Assembly (NCBI GenBank): GCA_021800795.1
Contig: JAJYYO010000002.1
Location: forward strand, 1-64,000
Direction of reading: 5' to 3'
DNA from: Pseudomonadota bacterium
GTDB lineage: Bacteria > Pseudomonadota > Gammaproteobacteria > Burkholderiales > Gallionellaceae
DNA length: 64,000 bases
Position numbers and translations under genes: made by a program. The notes under the pieces were generated by a model. That model did not search any database and had not been told where the DNA came from. It saw only the letters and a list, made by a program, of their open reading frames with translations. This document shows, piece after piece, positions 57,152-64,000 of this stretch. The first letter of the stretch is position 1, and the number at the start of each line of letters is the position of its first letter.

Positions 57152-58097
57152 TCTGAACCAAGGCTCTTTCTTCCTTCAGTTTCAGAAAATCAGAATAGTC
57201 ACGAATGTAATCTGCAACATCGTAATGTTCTGAGGCAAATACCAACAGCACGGCATCTGCAGAATAACGATACTGTATACCCCAGGTCATCGGTGGCAGA
57301 TAAACCCCCATTGATGGCTTATCGAGAACGAACTCCTCCCGATGATCACCATCATCTGCCACCACGCTTACGCTACCTTTAACAGCGATTAGAAACTGGT
57401 GACAAACATGGTGTGCATGTTCGCCACGAGTCTCTGCTGTGGGAACGTTATAAACCACAAAATATCGTAATGGCTCAAAAGGGATGTCACGCTGGAATTC
57501 TCCGACTGAGAGACTACCTCGCATATCCGGCACATGCTGAAAAGCATGAAGCGTAACACCTGCTACTGTAGTTTGAACACGGCTCGGCACGCTGAGTACC
57601 AAATGCTCACTATGGGTATGCGGATGCTCTGTTGTATCAACGTATCCAGTGATTCTCGCCGGATTACCGACAACAATCGCATTTGCCGGTACTGAACGGG
57701 TAACCACTGAACCGGCACCTATCATCGCATTTCTGCCAATTGCAATGCCTGGCAGTATTGTTGCATTAGCGCCTATAGATGCGCCAGAGTGGACAATGGT
57801 ACGGGCAAAAGACACAGGATAGCGTTTGCTTCGCGGAAAAATATCATTTGTGAAAGTAACATTTGGCCCGATAAAAACGTCATCTTCAACATCGAGCCCA
57901 TCCCATAATTGCACCCCGCACTTAATGGTGACCCGATCGCCAACCGAGACGTCATTTTCAACAAAGACATAGTCACATAAGTTGCAGTCCCGGCCAATTT
58001 TTGCTCCAGGAAGAATATGTGTAAAAGCCCATACGCGCGTGCCTACCCCAATTTGGGTACTCTCACATAATGCTTGTGGGTGAACAAAATAATTCAT
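57141..58097 (-). CDS. WxcM/FdtD-like bifunctional acetyltransferase and sugar 3,4-ketoisomerase
   Basis: A 318-residue fusion. Residues about 1-155 are a left-handed beta-helix acetyltransferase ([20 protein letters not shown]-like hexapeptides, [47 protein letters not shown]). Residues about 185-318 are a cupin ([51 protein letters not shown]) of the QdtA/FdtA/WxcM type. Together with the aminotransferase at 59052 it should make dTDP-3-acetamido-3,6-dideoxyhexose (Qui3NAc or Fuc3NAc) from the RmlB product. Ends overlap gtrA by 11 bp. Confidence 0.88.
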   Translation of the reverse strand: MNYFVHPQALCESTQIGVGTRVWAFTHILPGAKIGRDCNLCDYVFVENDVSVGDRVTIKCGVQLWDGLDVEDDVFIGPNVTFTNDIFPRSKRYPVSFARTIVHSGASIGANATILPGIAIGRNAMIGAGSVVTRSVPANAIVVGNPARITGYVDTTEHPHTHSEHLVLSVPSRVQTTVAGVTLHAFQHVPDMRGSLSVGEFQRDIPFEPLRYFVVYNVPTAETRGEHAHHVCHQFLIAVKGSVSVVADDGDHREEFVLDKPSMGVYLPPMTWGIQYRYSADAVLLVFASEHYDVADYIRDYSDFLKLKEERALVQSGT

Positions 58098-58112
58098 GTC
58101 TCATGCACTCGA

Positions 58113-59039
58113 TTATTCAAAATGGTGGATATTCATAGGAATGGCGATTGGCCTGGCTTTGGTGTTTTCATATGCTCGCCAGGCGTAAGATCCAACAATC
58201 CCCAGCCCGAATAGATTGACTGCGCCCAGGAAGGTGATAGTCAACATGGTCATTGCATAGCCCGGCACGGAAATCAAACCTGTTAACTTGCCACCGACCA
58301 CAACCAAGCCTAATAGTCCTGCGATGACGGCGGCCCCCCCTCCTACTCGAATCAGCAAACGAATTGGCAGATCTGTAAAGGCGAAGACACTGTCCATAAG
58401 ATAGTTGATCTTTTTTCGTACAGTCCATGCAGATTTTCCGTGCTGGCGCTCCTGTCTTACATAACTAATAAATTTTCGCCGAAACCCGAGCCAAAATATT
58501 TGTGAAATCAGGGAGCTGTGTCGCTCGTCCAATTGGAGCAACGTATCTCGAAAAGCACGATTACACCCGAATATATCAACTCCACCGCTGGGCACGTCAG
58601 GCATCACGTATTTTTGGTAAAGCCACCAAAAAATCTGTGCGGAAATTCTGCTTAAACGAGGGTCATTTCGGCCTTCCCGTGTACCAACGACCACATCATA
58701 CGAACCGCTCCTCAAAACCTTATCCATTTCAAGTATAAGCTCAGGTGGCTCTTGCAAGTCTGCCGCCATCACTGCATAGCGCTCACTATTACTTAATTGC
58801 AGCCCCGCGCGAATGGCCGCAAAAGAACCAAAATTTCGCGACAAAAGTGCAAGTTTGGAAGGGAACGGTTGATCAGGGAGCGCATCACGCAGCAATTCGT
58901 AACAGCGGTCAGGGCTGCCATCGACTATAAAAACGGCTTCCAATTCTTCTTCAAGTTTTTGATGAAGATCAGCTACCGCCTTAAGCAAGTCAACAATTGA
59001 GCCTTCATTACAATAGACTGGAATAATGAGGCTGAGCAA
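58113..59039 (-). CDS. Glycosyltransferase family 2, DPM1/GtrB-like
   Basis: A 308-residue GT-A enzyme with two C-terminal membrane helices (about 230-290). Motifs: LSLIIPVYCNEGSIVDLL, AVFIVDGSPDRCYELL, LSRNFGSFAAIRAGLQ and the DxD-like AADLQEPPELILEMD. It probably transfers a sugar to undecaprenyl phosphate for the adjacent GtrA. The start is TTG at 59039: upstream is TAG with no ATG or GTG, and AAGAGG lies 7 bases before the TTG. Confidence 0.9.
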   Translation of the reverse strand: MLSLIIPVYCNEGSIVDLLKAVADLHQKLEEELEAVFIVDGSPDRCYELLRDALPDQPFPSKLALLSRNFGSFAAIRAGLQLSNSERYAVMAADLQEPPELILEMDKVLRSGSYDVVVGTREGRNDPRLSRISAQIFWWLYQKYVMPDVPSGGVDIFGCNRAFRDTLLQLDERHSSLISQIFWLGFRRKFISYVRQERQHGKSAWTVRKKINYLMDSVFAFTDLPIRLLIRVGGGAAVIAGLLGLVVVGGKLTGLISVPGYAMTMLTITFLGAVNLFGLGIVGSYAWRAYENTKARPIAIPMNIHHFE

Positions 59040-59051
59040 GTAAGCCTCTTG

Positions 59052-60140
59052 CTAATTAAAAAAAGATTGGACAGCGCTTATTACTTGATTGACATCCTGA
59101 TCCGATAGCCCCGGAAAACAAGGCAGGGATACAACAGCGTCACACGCTGATTCGGTATTGGATAGTTTACCGATGGTTTTCGCATTCGGATATGCTGGCT
59201 GAAGATGATCGGGTAACGGATAATGGACATCGGTTGCAACACCCAAAGATTGCATGTGGCTACGGAAAGTTTCTCGCGAATCGACACGAATCACATACAG
59301 ATGCGCAACATAATCATCGTCAACCGACACGGGCAGCACAAGGGGAAGACCGGAAAACGCCAAATTGTACTTTACCGCGATCCGTCGCCGATATTCATTC
59401 CATCCGTCCAGCAGCGGCAGTTTGTCTCTGAGGATTGCTGCTTGCATTTCATCCAAACGACTATTACGGCCAAACGGTGTTTCTACATGGTATTTTTGCG
59501 CCCAGCCATATTGCCTTAGCGTCCGCACACTATTTGCAACGGCTGGATTGTTGGTCACGATCGCCCCCCCATCGCCAAGGGCACCAAGATTTTTGGTTGG
59601 ATAAAAACTAAAGCAGCCGATATCTCCAAAACTGCCTGCCCGCCTACCATCCCTTGTCGCTCCATGCGCTTGCGCACAGTCTTCGATCACAACCACCCCT
59701 GCCTCGCGCGCCAAACTCACCAGCTCAACAATATTTGCCATTTGACCATAAAGATGCGTAACTATTACAGCCTTTGGGTCATGCTTGAGTGCCTGCGCCA
59801 AAGAAACCGAAGACATATTCAAGGAAGCGGAGTCCACGTCCACATAAACTGGAACAGCACCGACAGCATGAATCGCAGTGCTGCCATAGAACCCCGCATT
59901 GGCCACTGCGACTACTTTATCGTTTTTTTTAACACCGACAGCGCGTAAAGCAAGTTCCAGAGCATCAGTCCCGTTGGCAAGCGAAACGCAATCTGCGACA
60001 CCGATATAAGCTGCGAACTCACGCTCAAAGTTTTTAACTTCCTCACCTAAAACGTACCAGTGACTTTGCAACACACGCTGAATAGGAGATAAAAAATCGA
60101 AGTTGGCATTTGAAACACTGGCGGAAAAAATAGGAATCAT
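59052..60140 (-). CDS. DegT/DnrJ/EryC1-family sugar aminotransferase (FdtB/QdtB-like)
   Basis: A 362-residue PLP enzyme: SLANGTDALELALRAVGVKK, VVAVANAGFYGSTAIHAVGA, VIEDCAQAHGATRDGRRAGS, and the PLP lysine in GCFSFYPTKNLGALGDGGA. It places an amino group at C3 of the keto-sugar made by the FdtD-like isomerase, giving the substrate for the acetyltransferase half of the same protein. Just upstream of the glycosyltransferase and on the same strand. Confidence 0.9.
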   Translation of the reverse strand: MIPIFSASVSNANFDFLSPIQRVLQSHWYVLGEEVKNFEREFAAYIGVADCVSLANGTDALELALRAVGVKKNDKVVAVANAGFYGSTAIHAVGAVPVYVDVDSASLNMSSVSLAQALKHDPKAVIVTHLYGQMANIVELVSLAREAGVVVIEDCAQAHGATRDGRRAGSFGDIGCFSFYPTKNLGALGDGGAIVTNNPAVANSVRTLRQYGWAQKYHVETPFGRNSRLDEMQAAILRDKLPLLDGWNEYRRRIAVKYNLAFSGLPLVLPVSVDDDYVAHLYVIRVDSRETFRSHMQSLGVATDVHYPLPDHLQPAYPNAKTIGKLSNTESACDAVVSLPCFPGLSDQDVNQVISAVQSFFN

Positions 60141-60242
60141 GGTTTAAGGTAAGTTAATTCTTCATAAAAAGTCGTTATCGTTGTATTATTTTTTGTAAAT
60201 AGTGAAAATAATAAATCCAAATACGTATTCCCACTATACTCC

Positions 60243-61625
60243 TCACGAACAATATTGCATTAAGCTTGAGAGAAAACTCGACATCCATACTGCAAAAACA
60301 AGGTACAAGAAAAACACCCCATAAATTCCTGCATTTTGCCTTATCAAAGGTAATTTTACAAACACAACCCATACCGACAAAGGCAGCAATGCAGCAATTA
60401 TGGGTAGTGACCATCTATTTTCACTGCCTGAAAATGCATGAACAGAAGCCCAACCAATCAGCAAACTGGGAAATGCATAAGTGAAAAGAATACGCGCCGC
60501 ATTTGATCTTGCCGTCTTTAAAGCTGCGTCATATTTATGCAGCTCACGAACTCCGTAAAAGTAACCTGCCAACCCCCAAAATACGACAAATTGACTGAAT
60601 ATAAAAAGAACCGGCCTGTATTTGATATGCAATTTGTAAACATAGGGGAAGAGATAGTCAAAGTCTAGCACACCATATAAATGTGAAAAAATCGTCTTAA
60701 ATCCAACAAGTGGATTATGTATATACCAGGCAAGTCCTTCCTCATGAGAGCCTTGTGTCCATGGGCTTGCGTAACACATCTGCATATTTCCACCTGATAA
60801 GTTAGTCATGTATTTCAGAACATGCGATCCCCAATCAAATTGAGAAGCCCCTAGATCTGCTACTGGCATGAAACTCAGCACATTAAATGCCGAGAAGTTG
60901 TAGATAACCTGTGGAGTAACAGCCAACAGAAACCCAATAAGTATTGACGATACTGACAGCACACCCAATGCAAACAAATTTTTCTTTTGGCAATAGATAA
61001 AAATGCAAACTACAACGCACAGAGGGAAAAGTAGGTAGATGCTACCCGGCCTCACCATCACGGCAAAGCCGATTAAATATCCCAACAGAATGTGCCATCC
61101 TACGGTCTTATTGGCACCAGTGCCGGGTGGCGAATATGTGAATATTTTTAATATCGCGTAAACAATATAAACTAGTAAAATTGCAGTGAAACCATCGGTT
61201 AGCGCAATCGCTAGGTATGGATATATAAGAATATTTGCAAGTAAAGAATAAAAAACTATTATGCCTATTTGCCGTGAATAATTTTTCACAATCACCTGTG
61301 ATAACAAGTAGACACCCAAAAAGTAAAGAGTTAACTGACTTATAAATAACAAAAATTTAAACTGCAGCCCCAAAATTCCCGCCAGTTTAATGATCCAAGA
61401 AAGAAAAAGTGGATAACCATAAAGCCTTAAGTTATCTAATTCTTTTTCATTTAGTGAAATGCCTGACTCAACGTATGCCTTGGCTATTCGAGTGTAGCCA
61501 TCAGCATCGCAACAGGGCGGTTGTTTAATCTGGTAATAGAAGCACAAAAAAGCAAAGCAGGTTGCCAACAATAGCGCAAGCCGCATTCCGACACTCTGAT
61601 TGCCTTCAAATTTATTTTTCCACAT
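60243..61625 (-). CDS. Polytopic membrane protein, GT-C/ArnT-like
   Basis: A 460-residue protein with ten or more membrane helices and an N-terminal acidic loop (KQPPCCDADGYTRIAKAYVES) with the aspartates expected in a GT-C glycosyltransferase. It also has IALTDGFTAILLVYIVYAIL. Function unassigned; a lipid-linked sugar transferase is plausible given the position near GtrA and GT2 genes. The base composition is AT-rich. Confidence 0.7.
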   Translation of the reverse strand: MWKNKFEGNQSVGMRLALLLATCFAFLCFYYQIKQPPCCDADGYTRIAKAYVESGISLNEKELDNLRLYGYPLFLSWIIKLAGILGLQFKFLLFISQLTLYFLGVYLLSQVIVKNYSRQIGIIVFYSLLANILIYPYLAIALTDGFTAILLVYIVYAILKIFTYSPPGTGANKTVGWHILLGYLIGFAVMVRPGSIYLLFPLCVVVCIFIYCQKKNLFALGVLSVSSILIGFLLAVTPQVIYNFSAFNVLSFMPVADLGASQFDWGSHVLKYMTNLSGGNMQMCYASPWTQGSHEEGLAWYIHNPLVGFKTIFSHLYGVLDFDYLFPYVYKLHIKYRPVLFIFSQFVVFWGLAGYFYGVRELHKYDAALKTARSNAARILFTYAFPSLLIGWASVHAFSGSENRWSLPIIAALLPLSVWVVFVKLPLIRQNAGIYGVFFLYLVFAVWMSSFLSSLMQYCS

Positions 61626-61719
61626 CAGTAATTTCCAATATTGAATCTATAATTAATTTTTAACGGGTGTGGCAAAGTTCAAAACTCACGCATCGAATCA
61701 TGGAGCATCCTTAATTAAT

Positions 61720-62148
61720 TTATGTTTTTGTGTCCTTCACACTGGCAGAGCCAAAAACGAATAAACGTGTCAGCACATACATGAGCAGGGTATAACCAAC
61801 GGCAGAAATCACCTGAGAAACTACGGCATGAAGGTTTAAATATTTCAGTGCGAATCGCAATATTAACAAATTGAATAAAAATGAAATCATAAATGCGATT
61901 AAATATCGTATGCTTTCTGTTACAAAACGACCATCACTCCTGAACACAAATTTTTTTGACAATACAAATCCGAGTACAAAACCAACGGCATACCCAGCTA
62001 TGTTCGATAATATTGGCGAAGCTCCCAAAGCCATTAACGAAAAAATAACGATAAAACCAACGATCGTATTGATCATCCCACTTCCCGCATAACGTGTGAG
62101 ATACGCCGCCTCCTTCCACCAATCAGGCGTAAATTGCTTATTGATCAT
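61720..62148 (-). CDS. GtrA-family membrane protein
   Basis: A 142-residue four-helix protein: YAGSGMINTIVGFIVIFSLM, LSNIAGYAVGFVLGFVLSKKF, ISFLFNLLILRFALKYL and GYTLLMYVLTRLFVF match GtrA. It is the second GtrA in the window. It overlaps the fusion glycosyltransferase by 11 bp, so the two are probably a flippase/transferase pair, as with GtrA-GtrB. Confidence 0.88.
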   Translation of the reverse strand: MINKQFTPDWWKEAAYLTRYAGSGMINTIVGFIVIFSLMALGASPILSNIAGYAVGFVLGFVLSKKFVFRSDGRFVTESIRYLIAFMISFLFNLLILRFALKYLNLHAVVSQVISAVGYTLLMYVLTRLFVFGSASVKDTKT

Positions 62149-63799
62149 CGCTTCGGTGCTTTATATTAACGCTACTTTCTACTATATAAAGGGGGCGACC
62201 TTTAACTTCCCGGTAGATTTTACTAATATAAACACCGAGAATCCCCGTTGAAAGCAATTGTATTCCCCCAAAAAACAAAATGATCACAGTCAGAGATGTC
62301 CATCCACGAATAGTGACTGTCGGATCTATAATTCTGCTTACGATTAAAATCACTGCAAGAACAAAACTTATCGAAGTTATAAAAAGTCCTGCCAAGCTGG
62401 AAAAATAGAGCGGCTTTTCAGTAAAGGAAGTTAGGCCATTCAGCGCAAAATTGACATATTTTTTGAATGAAAATGTCGATACCCCAGCGTAGCGCTTATC
62501 CCTTTCGTATACCACGCCGACTTGCGGATAACCAACCCAGGCCACCATGCCTCTGTAATAACGATTTTCCTCCTTCATTTTTTTCAAAGACTCTATAACA
62601 ACTCTGTCTATCAGACGAAAATCCCCTGTGTCTTTGGGTATTTTCGTTTCACTCAAACTGCCAATAACCCGGTAATATAATTTTGCGGTCAATTTAAATA
62701 ACGGATTTACCCCCTGCCGGTTGGGCCGCACACCGTAAACAACTTTATATCCTTTGTCCCACTTTGAAATTAAATTTAGAATAATTTCAGGCGGGTCTTG
62801 CAGATCGTCATCGATCACGACAGCAATTTCTCCGCGTGAAAAATCAATGCCGGCAGTTATGCCGATTTGATTGCCAAAATTACGGGAAAAATTAATCAGT
62901 TTTACCGCAGGATCTGTTTGAGCAAGCAGCTTTAATTTGTGTAGCGTATTGTCTGTGCTGAAGTCATTGATAAAAATTAATTCATGCTCAAATCTCGGGG
63001 ACAATTGATCGAGAACACTTTTTGTTCTGCGGTAAAACTCCTCAATTCCATGTTCTTCGTTATAAGTCGGAACGATCACAGAAAGAAGCTTAGAGGGATG
63101 CAGCAGATGCCCGAAATATTTATTCAGAGCAGCTTGTACATAATCATCACCGAAGCCTATATTCAATTCGGCTAAAATAATCTTTATTTCTGAAATATCA
63201 ATATCATAGCTCGTGCCTTTGCTGACCAACATGCAATTCGCCGGGATTCCGATGAAATCCTCTATATCCCGAACAAGTTGTAAAACCGGGGTTTGATGCG
63301 TGCTGGCAATATTGATTATCTGGTTTAAACAAAGGCCCCCACTCAATACATCGCCAATGATCGCATGTACATCATCAATGTCTATTAGATTTTTTTGAGC
63401 ATGCTTCCACAACTCGAAAGGTTTCTGATTTGAGATTGCATCAACAAGGTAATTGACCAAGCTGGACTTGGCATCTGAAAGACCCAACACCTGGGGCAAA
63501 CGAAAGATGTAAAAATTTTTTGCTGAGTCCTGTATCAACTTTTCCATACGGACTTTATGTTGTACATATGGGGTGTGACCCACTTCCGGATCAACAATGC
63601 TGCATGAGCTGAAATATACAAAAATGGCATTAGGATGCTTTGACAACGCTGCACTGACAGCAGCTTCCTCATCCTGAATTATTTTTTCATCTTTAATAGC
63701 TGAGTCATTAACTCCGCCCGCAAAGATCAGATATTTCGACTGCAAGGAATAGTCGATGAACCGGTTTGCAATAACACCATTACCAATAACCATGCGCAT
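62138..63799 (-). CDS. Fusion of an SDR/epimerase-like domain and a GtrB-like glycosyltransferase
   Basis: A 553-residue protein. Residues about 1-230 look like an extended SDR (MRMVIGNGVIANRFIDYSLQ, IFVYFSSCSIVDPEVGHTPY, then VQHKVRMEKLI and IFRLPQVLG), with a serine-rich motif and Tyr-x3-Lys-like YVQHK. Residues about 238-553 are a GT2 with two C-terminal helices: LSVIVPTYNEEHGIEEFYRR, LIFINDFSTDNTLHKLKLLA, VVIDDDLQDPPEIILNLISK and KDTGDFRLIDRVVI. The combination is unusual: a nucleotide-sugar modifier and its transferase in one chain. The N-terminal glycine-rich loop (VIGNGVIANRF) is atypical, so enzyme activity there is uncertain. Confidence 0.82.
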   Translation of the reverse strand: MRMVIGNGVIANRFIDYSLQSKYLIFAGGVNDSAIKDEKIIQDEEAAVSAALSKHPNAIFVYFSSCSIVDPEVGHTPYVQHKVRMEKLIQDSAKNFYIFRLPQVLGLSDAKSSLVNYLVDAISNQKPFELWKHAQKNLIDIDDVHAIIGDVLSGGLCLNQIINIASTHQTPVLQLVRDIEDFIGIPANCMLVSKGTSYDIDISEIKIILAELNIGFGDDYVQAALNKYFGHLLHPSKLLSVIVPTYNEEHGIEEFYRRTKSVLDQLSPRFEHELIFINDFSTDNTLHKLKLLAQTDPAVKLINFSRNFGNQIGITAGIDFSRGEIAVVIDDDLQDPPEIILNLISKWDKGYKVVYGVRPNRQGVNPLFKLTAKLYYRVIGSLSETKIPKDTGDFRLIDRVVIESLKKMKEENRYYRGMVAWVGYPQVGVVYERDKRYAGVSTFSFKKYVNFALNGLTSFTEKPLYFSSLAGLFITSISFVLAVILIVSRIIDPTVTIRGWTSLTVIILFFGGIQLLSTGILGVYISKIYREVKGRPLYIVESSVNIKHRSDDQ

Positions 63800-63845
63800 A
63801 TATTTGCCCGAGTATTCAAGGATAAAGTAATTTATCTAACTAACA

Positions 63846-64000
63846 TTACTTTCTAACCACGGCCAAGATTGAAACACCGAATGGCAAACTTACAAACCTA
63901 AGGAGGTATTTTTCAATGCCGAAAATTTTCTCAAGAATATAGTTCAATGGCCTGCTGGGCATGTCCACATCTGATGCCCCATCACGCTTCAACAAGTTAT
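63846..64000 (-). CDS. C-terminal end of a class I methyltransferase-like protein (cut by window)
   Basis: The minus strand encodes NLLKRDGASDVDMPSRPLNY, then ILEKIFGIEKYLLRFVSLPF and GVSILAVVRK before TAA at 63846. The ending (helix, then LPFGVSILAV) is typical of class I SAM-dependent methyltransferases in glycan clusters. The rest lies beyond position 64000. Confidence 0.6.
   Translation of the reverse strand, partial: NLLKRDGASDVDMPSRPLNYILEKIFGIEKYLLRFVSLPFGVSILAVVRK

Overview
The window reads as the chromosome of a Gram-negative betaproteobacterium. The gene order rlpA, rodA, mrdA, mreD, mreC, mreB divergent from gatC-gatA-gatB, and the lipopolysaccharide genes, fit the Nitrosomonadales/Gallionellaceae-like part of the class. 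That placement is inferred from layout and protein character, not from any database search. The first 26 kb is mostly GC-rich housekeeping sequence; the right-hand end (about 54-64 kb) is clearly more AT-rich and looks acquired.

Layout. (1) 1-4 kb: a partial amidotransferase of the N-acetylglutaminylglutamine amide type and a two-component system. (2) 4-10.6 kb: the rod-shape/elongasome operon (rlpA, rodA, mrdA, mreD, mreC, mreB), all on the minus strand. (3) 10.7-14.5 kb: gatC, gatA and gatB (tRNA-dependent amidotransferase), interrupted by a REP-associated transposase flanked by inverted REPs. (4) 14.5-19.4 kb: a tandem glycine riboswitch, a terminator, then gcvT, gcvH and gcvP. (5) 19.4-22.2 kb: an AT-rich accessory island with a TIGR04255-like / unknown / HEPN-like three-gene cassette, a frameshifted antitoxin and a ParE-type toxin-antitoxin pair. 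(6) 22.3-26.6 kb: tpx, a PfkB kinase, a glycine-zipper lipoprotein, waaA and apaH. (7) 26.6-32.2 kb: a polysaccharide O-acetylation module (acyltransferase-3/SGNH, MBOAT, two tandem AlgX/AlgJ-like proteins). (8) 32.2-64 kb: a long surface-polysaccharide locus.

The polysaccharide locus holds the O-antigen ligase, a WbpM-type dehydratase, a WecA-type initiating transferase, a heptosyltransferase, the dTDP-L-rhamnose genes (rfbABCD), GDP-mannose 4,6-dehydratase with a reductase (GDP-6-deoxyhexose), a FdtD-like isomerase/acetyltransferase fusion with an aminotransferase (dTDP-3-acetamido-3,6-dideoxyhexose), many glycosyltransferases and two GtrA proteins. Together these supply nucleotide sugars, assemble a lipid-linked glycan, ligate it and probably acetylate it. 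Three small modules interrupt the locus: a VapBC pair, a TumE-like pair and a Schlafen/AlbA-domain protein.

The most striking feature is an abundance of small palindromic and heptamer-period repeats. They lie between operon genes and also inside them. Five proteins (WaaA, Gmd, RfbB, an MBOAT acyltransferase, a heptosyltransferase) carry repeat-derived segments in frame, RfbA appears to start inside a repeat, and one repeat sits inside the second aptamer of the glycine riboswitch. This resembles the Rickettsia palindromic elements in behaviour and is the best candidate here for something undescribed. The TIGR04255/unknown/HEPN cassette is the best candidate for an uncharacterised defence or toxin-type system.
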